Positions 45,659 through 53,506 of a stretch of 64,000 nt of DNA are shown here, piece after piece. How positions within the stretch are numbered: position 1 is the stretch's first letter; each line of letters opens with the position of its first letter. The notes under the pieces were generated by a model. That model did not search any database, was not told where the DNA came from, and saw nothing but the letters and a program-made list of their open reading frames with translations. Source of the DNA: Clostridium sp. DSM 17811 (GTDB lineage Bacteria; Bacillota; Clostridia; Clostridiales; Clostridiaceae); the NCBI RefSeq assembly GCF_018861905.1, contig NZ_JAHLDU010000004.1:124001-188000 (forward strand), given 5' to 3'. Made by a program: the position numbers and the translations under genes.

Positions 45659-46813
45659 TTATTGCCCTATAGTGATAGGCTTCATTGTTTTATTACTGCC
45701 CTTTATTTGCACATGTACGTTGACTGTAGTCTTCATATTTGTAAAAATGTCTTTTCCATTTTTCTTGAAATCTTTACTAACTTTTGGTTTTTCTTCATTA
45801 AATTTTTCTCCGAAGCCTAAAACATCGCTATCATAATCCTTTTGTAATTTACTAATTAAAGTCTGTATCTGAGACCCGATTTTTTTTTCAGCTTCACTCT
45901 GAAGTATTTCTAAGTTTTCTTCTTTCATGAAATCTTTAGTTCCTTGAATTTCATGAATACTTAGAGTTGGATAAACATCTATTATCATTGAAACTGATCC
46001 ATTGTTATAAATGGGGGTTAATTTAGTTCTATTATCATTTAGTTCTAAGGTTACGTTGGTGTTTGAACCTGAAACATTTATTAAGGTAATTAAACTTTGT
46101 TTTATTTTATTTTTAATCATAAGCATATATAGGGTTTCGTTTCCATTTATATACCCAACAAGCTTATCTGATTTAAAAATAGCACAACCTTCTACAATGG
46201 GGAGAATAGCGCCATCACTAAGTTTATTTTCAACTGTAGTTACTGCTTCGGACTTCCCAGGTGATGATAATTCATCTATAAATGACCATACCATTGAATT
46301 AGTAAATTTAGAAAGAACACTCCAGGAATTCATAGTATCATCAAGATGAAAGGAAGTTACTTCATTAATCTTAACCTTAGTCTTTAAAATTTCAGAAGCT
46401 GTATTTCCTTTTGCTACTAATAGCCACATATCTGGTCTAACAAAGTTGGATCTATTAGTCCAATCAATTGCAGGAATTATACCTTCTCTTGCTATGGAAT
46501 CACTTATTATTACAACTTTCGAATCACTCCAAAAAAGCCTTAAACCAGTCTTTTTTATCGCGTCTCTAACTGCACTAAATACACTGTCACCTTCAGTCGT
46601 GAAAATCTGAGAACTAATGATTGAGGATACCCCTTGAGCTTGCGTGGTTATAACTTCTGTTGTGAGTATGTATTTATTTGTTACCATATCTTTATCTAAT
46701 GCCATACCAGCTACTATTGCTAAGGTATCTATCTCTCTATAGTTCCAGCATCCACATAGTATAATAGGGCATATAATTATAATAAAAATTATGGATACTA
46801 TTTTTTTTTTCAT
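45659..46813 (-). CDS. Germinant receptor C subunit, Ger(x)C lipoprotein
   Basis: A 384-aa lipoprotein. Signal with lipobox LCGC (Cys near residue 22) followed by the family hallmark WNYREIDTLAIVAGMALD. The three-domain GerAC region continues to the end (FWSDSKVVIISDSIAREG in domain 1). It sits on the outer face of the inner spore membrane. It lies 14 bp after the A-subunit gene. Confidence 0.95.
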   Translation of the reverse strand: MKKKIVSIIFIIIICPIILCGCWNYREIDTLAIVAGMALDKDMVTNKYILTTEVITTQAQGVSSIISSQIFTTEGDSVFSAVRDAIKKTGLRLFWSDSKVVIISDSIAREGIIPAIDWTNRSNFVRPDMWLLVAKGNTASEILKTKVKINEVTSFHLDDTMNSWSVLSKFTNSMVWSFIDELSSPGKSEAVTTVENKLSDGAILPIVEGCAIFKSDKLVGYINGNETLYMLMIKNKIKQSLITLINVSGSNTNVTLELNDNRTKLTPIYNNGSVSMIIDVYPTLSIHEIQGTKDFMKEENLEILQSEAEKKIGSQIQTLISKLQKDYDSDVLGFGEKFNEEKPKVSKDFKKNGKDIFTNMKTTVNVHVQIKGSNKTMKPITIGQ

Positions 46814-46827
46814 TTAAACGCCCTCTT

Positions 46828-48309
46828 TCATCTTTTTTTCATACGTTTTTTATTTTTTGTAACCATCTTCGGTCTTAAATGCATATTCCACCAGGGAGCC
46901 CTAATTATAGTATCTTTTACATCTTGTTTAGAAAAAGAAGGTACGTTACTCATATAAGGTATACCAAAGGAACGTATAGACATCATATGAAGGACTAAAC
47001 CCATTACGCCAAAAATATAACCGTATAAACCTAGGAAGGAAGATAATAATAAAAAAAATATCCGTATTTCAACTATTCCTAGAACTTGAGGTAACATAAG
47101 ACTTGCAATTCCAGTTATAGCAGTAATTATTACTACAGGTGCGCTCACTAGTCTTGCATTAACAGCAGCATCACCAAGAACCAGGGTGCCTACTATAGTA
47201 ATTGCTCCTCCAATATATTTAGGCATTCTAAGACCTGCTTCTTTAAGTATTTCAAAAGTTATCATCATAATCATAGTCTCTACGATAGAAGGGAAAGGGG
47301 CTCCTTTTCTTGCGGAATATATACTTATAAGAAGAGGAGTTGGGATAAGTTCTTGATGGAAGGTTACAAGTGCAACATATATGGCTGAAACACTAGTACC
47401 AATAAAAAAGCATAGCCATCGTAGTAATCTGACAAATGATGAAAACAAAAAATTATCATAATAGTCTTCATTGCTTTGAAAAACTTCAACGAAGATACTT
47501 GGAAGAGTTAAAACAACAGGACTTCCATCGCAGATAACTGCAAATTTTCCCTCAAGAAGTTTACCTGATACCACATCAGGTCTTTCTGTATTAATAATAG
47601 TCCTAAAGGGCGAATATGGAGCATCCTTAATAATTTCTTCTATATAACCAGAATCTAAAATACCATCAATATCAATATTATTAAGCCGCGTCATAAGTTC
47701 TTTATGTATAGGTTCTTTTGCAATACCCTCAATATAACATACACATATTTGAGTTTTAGTTTGTTTCCCAATTCTCATGAATTCAAATTTTAAGTTAGGA
47801 TTAATAATCCGACGCCTAAGAAGTGTAAGGTTTAAATTCATAGATTCGGTGAAGCCTTCACGCGGTCCCCTAACTATAGTTTCAGATTGGGGTTCTGAAA
47901 TTGCTCTTGTTTGCCATCCGATAGTATTTATAGAAAGCACATTAATCAAACCATCTATAAAAAGTATAGTTTTTCCATATATTATTCCATTAACAAGATC
48001 ATCTACAGAAGAGGTCTTTTTGTTGTCAGCGGTTAAAAGCACCTTTTGTATTAAAATGTCAATAATGTTATTGTTGTTAATATTAGACATATCACTTAGG
48101 AAAAGTGGTTTTATAATATCCTCATTAATTGCTTGTAAATTTGCCATTCCATCAATATATACAATCATACACTTGATTTTAGTAGGTTTTCCAAGCAATA
48201 ACTCTCTATATACCACTGTTGTGTCGTTAATAAAAATGTTTTTTATTATATTAATATTTTTTTCTAATGATTGTGTTAGTTTTACATCTGAAAAGTCATT
48301 TGTATTCAT
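46828..48309 (-). CDS. Germinant receptor A subunit (GerAA type)
   Basis: A 493-aa protein: a cytoplasmic N-terminal domain of about 240 residues (VYRELLLGKPTKIKCMIVYI; QPQSETIVRGPREGF-like SEPQSETIVRGPREGFTES), then five or so helices (PTPLLISIYSARKGAPFP is diagnostic), and a basic C-terminal tail KKRMKKR. A subunits form the ion channel released on germinant binding. It is the first gene of the operon, with AGGAGATG upstream. Gene order A-C-small-B differs from the common A-B-C. Confidence 0.95.
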   Translation of the reverse strand: MNTNDFSDVKLTQSLEKNINIIKNIFINDTTVVYRELLLGKPTKIKCMIVYIDGMANLQAINEDIIKPLFLSDMSNINNNNIIDILIQKVLLTADNKKTSSVDDLVNGIIYGKTILFIDGLINVLSINTIGWQTRAISEPQSETIVRGPREGFTESMNLNLTLLRRRIINPNLKFEFMRIGKQTKTQICVCYIEGIAKEPIHKELMTRLNNIDIDGILDSGYIEEIIKDAPYSPFRTIINTERPDVVSGKLLEGKFAVICDGSPVVLTLPSIFVEVFQSNEDYYDNFLFSSFVRLLRWLCFFIGTSVSAIYVALVTFHQELIPTPLLISIYSARKGAPFPSIVETMIMMITFEILKEAGLRMPKYIGGAITIVGTLVLGDAAVNARLVSAPVVIITAITGIASLMLPQVLGIVEIRIFFLLLSSFLGLYGYIFGVMGLVLHMMSIRSFGIPYMSNVPSFSKQDVKDTIIRAPWWNMHLRPKMVTKNKKRMKKR

Positions 48310-48621
48310 AAGTTAAATCATCTCCTGGGTCGCTGCAATATTAACGACTTCAGAGGGAGATTAATACACCTACTGAAATTTTCTATTTGTTAAGGTATAC
48401 AACTCCCAATTAAAGTAGTGGGGGACTTTTCTTCTGAAATGTCGTTAAACATCCTTTATATTATAATAACTAACTCTATATATATACTTTATCCAATTCC
48501 TAAATATTTTAGTCAAAGATATATATCAAATGGATTTAACGACATTTCAGAAGTATTCATTAAAAGAGATTTAGTTAATATACTTAATAATGAAAGTTAA
48601 TCATTAGGAGGTAGCTTATGT
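48310..48621. other. Intergenic region with repeat element (312 bp)
   Basis: It lies between the divergent germinant-receptor operon and the MATE gene. It contains a small hairpin CTCCCA/TGGGGG (48403-48424) and the 19-bp inverted pair at 48431-48553. An open frame through it lacks a ribosome site. I see no confident sporulation promoter. Confidence 0.6.
48431..48553. repeat. Inverted-repeat element, 19-bp perfect ends (MITE-like)
   Basis: CTTCTGAAATGTCGTTAAA at 48431-48449 and its exact reverse complement at 48535-48553 bracket 85 bp of very A/T-rich DNA. A third copy of the end sequence lies at 40830-40849. No transposase and no obvious target duplication are seen. Confidence 0.75.
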
Positions 48622-49983
48622 ATGGCGAATAAGTATACAACAAATGAAGTACTCAATACTTCGCTACCGGTAGTTGCGGAGATAACAATATATACATTAA
48701 TGTCTATATTTGATTTAATGATGATAGGGAGATATGGTGGAAATATAGCAGTAAGTGCTGTAGGGTTAAGTAATAATTTAACAAATGCATTTATAGAGGT
48801 ATTTATTACCGGAGGATTTTGTATAAGTATTGTTTCATTAGTTTCTAGATTAGTAGGTGCTGGGCAATATAAAAATGCTGAGAGATTTGCGTCATTAGGA
48901 TTTATTTTAGGAATTGGGTTTTGTTTAATTATTACAATAGTAGTTTTTTTCTTTGGTGAAGAGCTTCTTTATTTACTTGGGGCTAGGAATGAAATACTCA
49001 AAATAGGATATTCATATATAAAGATAAACTCTGTAGGCTTATTTTTTTTCATGAGTATGAGGCTTTTAAATTCCATTTTAATAGGATATGGGAATACTTT
49101 CATACCATTTATATGTTCTTTAATTGTACTTTTTATAAAGAGTATTTTGAATTATTTATTGGTTTTTGGTATCGTGTTTAATACAAGGGGAATAGACGGG
49201 TCAGCTATAGCATCTACAGTTGCTTATTTATGTGGATTTGTTTTTTGTTTCTATTATACTGTGTTTAAATCACAAGTTAAACTTAAACTAATCTATATTT
49301 TTTCTGTATGTTTTAATGATATTAAAAGAATACTAGTACTTGCTATTCCATGTTCAATGGAAGAAGCAGCGTTTAGTATCAGTAAGCTTATGTGCGTTGC
49401 TGTTATAATTAAATCTGGAAGTATTTCATTTGCAGCTGATGCAATAGCTAATATGATAGAGGGTATCTCAGTTATGCCAAGTATTGGTTTTGGTATTGCA
49501 GTTATTACTCTAGTGGGTATTAATGTCGGGAAAAGAGATTATAAACAAGCGAAAAAAGTTGCGTTTAACTGCGCATTTTACGCAGTAGCTATGATGAGTA
49601 TATTCGCAATAATATTCTTATTTATGCCGAATTTTTTGGTGGATTTATTTGTAAATAATAATGAGAAGAGAGTTGCTTATTTAGCAGGAAAGTGCCTTGC
49701 AATTGGAGCAGCAGAGCAGCCGTTTATAGGCTTATCATTAGTATTTGCAGGAGCACTAAAGGGGATAGGTGATGTAAAGAGTCCATTTTTAATTAGCTGC
49801 TTTACAAGTTGGATTATAAGGCTACCATTAACATATTATTTTATTAATGTTTTAAATTTCCCAATCACAGCAGTTTGGTGGGTAACTGCATTTCAATGGG
49901 GAGTAGATGCACTACTTATGTTTATTTTCTTTGAGTATAAATTCAATAAATTATCAAATGGATCAAAAGGGAGCTTACTTTAA
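48622..49983 (+). CDS. MATE-family efflux transporter
   Basis: A 453-aa membrane protein with twelve helices in two halves, exporting drugs or metabolites by Na+ or H+ antiport. The N-terminus LNTSLPVVAEITIYTLMSIFDLMMIG and the second-half GIGDVKSPF region fit the family (DinF/NorM-like). TAGGAGG lies ten bases before ATG 48622. Monocistronic; its terminator overlaps the stop codon. Confidence 0.93.
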   Translation: MANKYTTNEVLNTSLPVVAEITIYTLMSIFDLMMIGRYGGNIAVSAVGLSNNLTNAFIEVFITGGFCISIVSLVSRLVGAGQYKNAERFASLGFILGIGFCLIITIVVFFFGEELLYLLGARNEILKIGYSYIKINSVGLFFFMSMRLLNSILIGYGNTFIPFICSLIVLFIKSILNYLLVFGIVFNTRGIDGSAIASTVAYLCGFVFCFYYTVFKSQVKLKLIYIFSVCFNDIKRILVLAIPCSMEEAAFSISKLMCVAVIIKSGSISFAADAIANMIEGISVMPSIGFGIAVITLVGINVGKRDYKQAKKVAFNCAFYAVAMMSIFAIIFLFMPNFLVDLFVNNNEKRVAYLAGKCLAIGAAEQPFIGLSLVFAGALKGIGDVKSPFLISCFTSWIIRLPLTYYFINVLNFPITAVWWVTAFQWGVDALLMFIFFEYKFNKLSNGSKGSLL

Positions 49984-49994
49984 CAAGCTCCTTT
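49966..49994 (+). terminator. Terminator overlapping the MATE stop codon
   Basis: AAAGGGAGCTT pairs with AAGCTCCTTT with one bulged G; the TAA stop is in the loop. Confidence 0.6.
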
Positions 49995-50047
49995 AGAAAA
50001 TATTAATAAAAATAAATATAGTTGCTATTTATTTTTGAGGTAGAAAT

Positions 50048-50818
50048 TTATCTGTTTTTATTTATAATATCTATTAAAATCTTCATTCTTTCATGAATGT
50101 TTGGTTTTATATTATCACGTTTATAATGAAAATCATTTGGATCTAATAGGTAACTATGAGTTATTCCAAATAGTTTTTTATTTTCATCGATACCTTTTTG
50201 AAGCATTTCTGAAAGCTTTTTAGTATTAAAATATTCAAGTCTTAATTCTTCGGTTTCATTTTGTGCGTAAACAGATATTGGAGTTAATTCATTTTTTATC
50301 ACTTTATATTCAGGTCTGTAAACATTGTGGGATTCATACTTAATGTCAGTTAATTCATTTAATATCTTTGATGTGTTATCGTCTATAGAAAAATATCCTC
50401 CGCGAAAAGCTTGAATTGGCTCAATTCCTAATTTAAAAATATATTCATAACAATATTTTATTATAAGTTTTTGCTGGTCATAAGAGTAGTACGACAATAG
50501 ATCTTCATCACTTTTTATAAAGGTACAGTGTTTTTCTATTTCTTCCGGTAGATTATTTGGATGAATATGAAGGCCGAATATAACTTTATAATTATTTTTT
50601 ATCTTTTCAATTAGATTAAGTTCTTTCAACATTTGAGCGAAGTAGGGAGTTATAAATAAAAGAGTGTATATATTGTTTTCGGAATTTAATTTTAATAACG
50701 ATTCTAAGTTAAGGACATTGTTTTTTAAATTTTTATCGAAATTGTATCCTTCACAATCTATAGTCAAAATAAAATCAAAATTTGTTTCTTTAAGATACTT
50801 ATCTAAAAAATACTTCAT
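50048..50818 (-). CDS. Polysaccharide-deacetylase-like (NodB-fold) protein
   Basis: A 256-aa cytoplasmic protein. Features like the deacetylase barrel: FILTIDCEG (first Asp pair position, DCEG), GLHIHPNN (two His as metal ligands), AFRGGYFSID (Arg/Gly motif 3) and ITHSYLLDP near the end (His motif 5). No signal peptide. The match is distant, so the substrate is unknown; sugar N-deacetylation is the family reaction. AGGAGG precedes the ATG. It is driven by the palindrome-flanked promoter at 50867-50895. Confidence 0.72.
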   Translation of the reverse strand: MKYFLDKYLKETNFDFILTIDCEGYNFDKNLKNNVLNLESLLKLNSENNIYTLLFITPYFAQMLKELNLIEKIKNNYKVIFGLHIHPNNLPEEIEKHCTFIKSDEDLLSYYSYDQQKLIIKYCYEYIFKLGIEPIQAFRGGYFSIDDNTSKILNELTDIKYESHNVYRPEYKVIKNELTPISVYAQNETEELRLEYFNTKKLSEMLQKGIDENKKLFGITHSYLLDPNDFHYKRDNIKPNIHERMKILIDIINKNR

Positions 50819-51175
50819 AAATTATCGTTACCTCCTAATATAATATTGCAAACTTACAACTTGCATTGTATAATCAAGTTGTAAGTAAGAAACAACTTAA
50901 TTATACGGTTCAAATTGTTACTTGTCAAAGATTCAATAAGAAGTAATGTTATAGTGATTCATAATACAATTCAACTATAAATACAATCAAAGTTTAAACA
51001 CTTCAAAATAATCTTTTATTGTTATATCTAATGTTCAATTATAAAGAAAATTTAAAAATAAACAGTTTAATGATGTTGCATGCAGATAATGATTTTATTC
51101 CACAGAGGAATAGGCGGGGGAATAAAAATTAATATATGTTATTTTCGCGACCGCAAAATAAGGAGGATGATTTTA
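50819..51175. other. Divergent intergenic region (357 bp)
   Basis: It holds the palindromic operator and promoter at 50852-50895 on the deacetylase side. On the other side a leader of the dehydrogenase gene has overlapping hairpins around 51092-51129. No gene or known riboswitch is recognised. Confidence 0.55.
50852..50895 (-). promoter_or_regulatory. Promoter with 12-bp palindromic operator
   Basis: On the minus strand TTGTTT (50890-50895), 17 bp, TATACA (50867-50872). Perfect inverted arms ACTTACAACTTG (50852-50863) and CAAGTTGTAAGT (50875-50886) surround the -10 box, so a bound dimer would block the promoter of the deacetylase-like gene. Confidence 0.6.
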
Positions 51176-52327
51176 TTGAAAACTATAAGTTTTCCAAGAA
51201 TGCATAAAGAAACAAATGAGAAAAGAGATTTTTTACCATCATTGATTGGTATACTTAAAAAAGAAAATGTGCAAGTATTTCTAGAAGAAGGATATGGTTT
51301 AGCATTAGGTTATACAAATGAAGATTATCTAAAGGAAAATAAAACAATACAATTTGTATCTAATAAGGAATGTTATGAAAAAGATATCGTTGTAGTTTTA
51401 AGGTCGCCAGAGTTTAAGCAAATTGAGTATATGAGAGAAGGCAGTATTTTGCTAAGTATGCTTCATTATCCTACTAGAGCTACTAGAGTAGAAAAGCTTA
51501 AAGAAAGGGGCATATTTGCTGTTTCGATGGATTCTATCCGAAATGATTTTCTTGAAAGAATTGTTGTTGATTATGAGGGTACATCAGGAAATGGAATTAA
51601 TGTTGCATTTACAGAGCTTGCTAAAAATTATAAAAGCGAAAATATTTGTGCGCAAAAACCTATAATTGTGAGCATAATGGGTATGGGACGAGTGGGACTT
51701 ACGGCAGCGAGAATGGCAGGTAAATATGGTAATAATAAAGAAAGTGAAGGAATACTTAAGGAAAAATCGAAGGGTGTACTTGTTAATATGTTACCAAGAA
51801 ATATAACAGATGATAAAAAACAGATGATAAAAATATTAACAAAGACAGATATTTTAGTAGATGCAACTACTAGAAATGATGCGACAAAATATATTGTCAC
51901 AAATGAACTAATCGGATATTTAAAGGATCATTCTATAATTTTAGATTTAACGTCAGACCCATACTTAACAGATATTTTTCCTTTCCAAGTGAAGGCAGTA
52001 GAAGGTATACCACATGGAACATTAGATAAAATTGTTATGTACCCAAATGATGCTCAATATAGTGCTGTGCCAAAGTGCATCGAAATAATTAATCAAAGGA
52101 CAGTTGTAAGTTGTAACGCATGGCCAGGGGTTAAACCAAAAGGCAACATGGATTTATATGGTAAGCAACTTGTATATATTATACAAAATCTTATAGGGTA
52201 CTCTTCTAGCGACTTTAATTTAAATAACAATGATTACTTTAATAGAGCAATATATAGAGGAACTATTGAATGTTTTGAAGAAAGCTTAAATGGTTATGAA
52301 AATGAGGTATCAGAGATAGTAATGTAG
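51176..52327 (+). CDS. Alanine dehydrogenase/PNT-family enzyme, N5-(carboxyethyl)ornithine synthase-like
   Basis: A 383-aa NAD(P)-dependent enzyme. The N-terminal catalytic domain starts KTISFPRMHKETNEKRDFLP (substrate-binding Arg/Lys as in AlaDH) and has LLSMLHYPTRATRV (catalytic His region); the Rossmann motif is IMGMGRVGLTAA. The LHYPTR segment resembles carboxyethylornithine synthase rather than alanine dehydrogenase; reductive condensation of pyruvate with ornithine or lysine is the known reaction. The start is TTG 51176, nine bases after AGGAGG; in-frame ATGs further upstream lack one. Confidence 0.8.
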   Translation: MKTISFPRMHKETNEKRDFLPSLIGILKKENVQVFLEEGYGLALGYTNEDYLKENKTIQFVSNKECYEKDIVVVLRSPEFKQIEYMREGSILLSMLHYPTRATRVEKLKERGIFAVSMDSIRNDFLERIVVDYEGTSGNGINVAFTELAKNYKSENICAQKPIIVSIMGMGRVGLTAARMAGKYGNNKESEGILKEKSKGVLVNMLPRNITDDKKQMIKILTKTDILVDATTRNDATKYIVTNELIGYLKDHSIILDLTSDPYLTDIFPFQVKAVEGIPHGTLDKIVMYPNDAQYSAVPKCIEIINQRTVVSCNAWPGVKPKGNMDLYGKQLVYIIQNLIGYSSSDFNLNNNDYFNRAIYRGTIECFEESLNGYENEVSEIVM

Positions 52328-52331
52328 TTAT

Positions 52332-52360
52332 AAAGCTGTGAATTAGACATTCACAGCTTT
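52332..52360. terminator. Hairpin between convergent genes
   Basis: Perfect 12-bp arms AAAGCTGTGAAT and ATTCACAGCTTT with a five-base loop, between the dehydrogenase gene and cheV. It is a likely bidirectional terminator. Confidence 0.75.
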
Positions 52361-52385
52361 AATAGTCATATACAATGCTTTTTTA

Positions 52386-53291
52386 TTAACTGGTTTTGTT
52401 AGTAAACCCATCAATGCAAGATACAAGTTCAGCTATTTCAGGCTTGCTAAGTTGAGCATCTGCACCAACTGCTTCACCTTTATGTTTTAAATCACTTGTA
52501 ATTAATGAGGAGAATAAAATAACTGGCAATTTTCTTAGAATAACATGTTCTTTAATTTTTCGTGTTAAAGTATGACCATCCATTTGTGGCATTTCAATAT
52601 CAGTTATAAGAACTTGGACATCTTTCGTAAATTCAATTCCTTTTTTTGAAACTAAATCCAATAAATAATCTAAAGCTTGCTTTCCATCATTAAATATTTT
52701 TAAGTTAACAAAACCGGCTTTAATAAGAGTATCATTTAATAATTTTCTAATTAAAGGAGAATCATCGGCGAGTACTAGTTTAACGTTAGACCTATCCTTG
52801 TAATCTATATCAACTATTCTGTCCTCGCTAATTCCAGTAGAAGGGCTGATATCGGTGACTATTTTTTCGAAATCTAACATTAATATTATTTTATTGCTTA
52901 AAACAATATTTCCTATAACTAGTGAATTAGTAGATATATCATCTGGTTTTGTTATTTGTTCCCACTTAATACGGTGAACGCCTACAATACTATCAATACT
53001 AAAGGCTACCTCAATTTTATTAAATTCACAAAGAATGATCGGTGATTCAATTTCGTTTTTATGTTGTTTCTCTAAGACGTATCTTAAGTCAATTAAGGTT
53101 ATTATTTTATCTCTATACAGTGTAAGTCCTGCTATGGCAGGATGTGATTCAGGGAGTTTCGTTAAATTGTTTGCATTTATTACTTCTTTAACTTTTATAA
53201 TATTAATTGCATAAAATTTATTGTTTATAATAAATTCAAGTATTTCAACCTCGCCAGTTCCGGATTCTAAGAGTATATTATTAGTATTCAT
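52386..53291 (-). CDS. cheV: Chemotaxis protein CheV
   Basis: A 301-aa coupling protein. CheW-like domain residues about 15-155 (EFIINNKFYAINIIKVKEVI; LIDLRYVLEK), receiver domain from about 165 with DD in LVLADDSPLIRK, phospho-acceptor Asp in LITDIEMPQMDG and Lys in AQLSKPEI. It links chemoreceptors to CheA and adapts by phosphorylation. ATG 53291 follows GAGGGAAAAT. It shows the organism has flagellar chemotaxis, consistent with the two receptors at 61-64 kb. Confidence 0.95.
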   Translation of the reverse strand: MNTNNILLESGTGEVEILEFIINNKFYAINIIKVKEVINANNLTKLPESHPAIAGLTLYRDKIITLIDLRYVLEKQHKNEIESPIILCEFNKIEVAFSIDSIVGVHRIKWEQITKPDDISTNSLVIGNIVLSNKIILMLDFEKIVTDISPSTGISEDRIVDIDYKDRSNVKLVLADDSPLIRKLLNDTLIKAGFVNLKIFNDGKQALDYLLDLVSKKGIEFTKDVQVLITDIEMPQMDGHTLTRKIKEHVILRKLPVILFSSLITSDLKHKGEAVGADAQLSKPEIAELVSCIDGFTNKTS

Positions 53292-53506
53292 ATTTTCCCT
53301 CACTTTCAAATAGATATAAAGATAGTATTTCATAAAATTATATGTACTTAATATCTCGAACAAAACTGCTATAACTTTACGTTTAAATGAAAAGTCGAAT
53401 TTAAAATAATAAAATAGAATATAAAAGTGAAATTCTTAAGCTAAATATGGTAAACTGTATAGTACGTAGAAAAATGTTAACAGCATTATTAGAGGGTGAA
53501 GTAAAT

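Noticed and set aside
48418-48600. 60-codon open frame between the ger operon and the MATE gene
   Set aside because: No ribosome binding site, runs through both arms of the inverted repeat, and its low-complexity A/T content looks non-coding.
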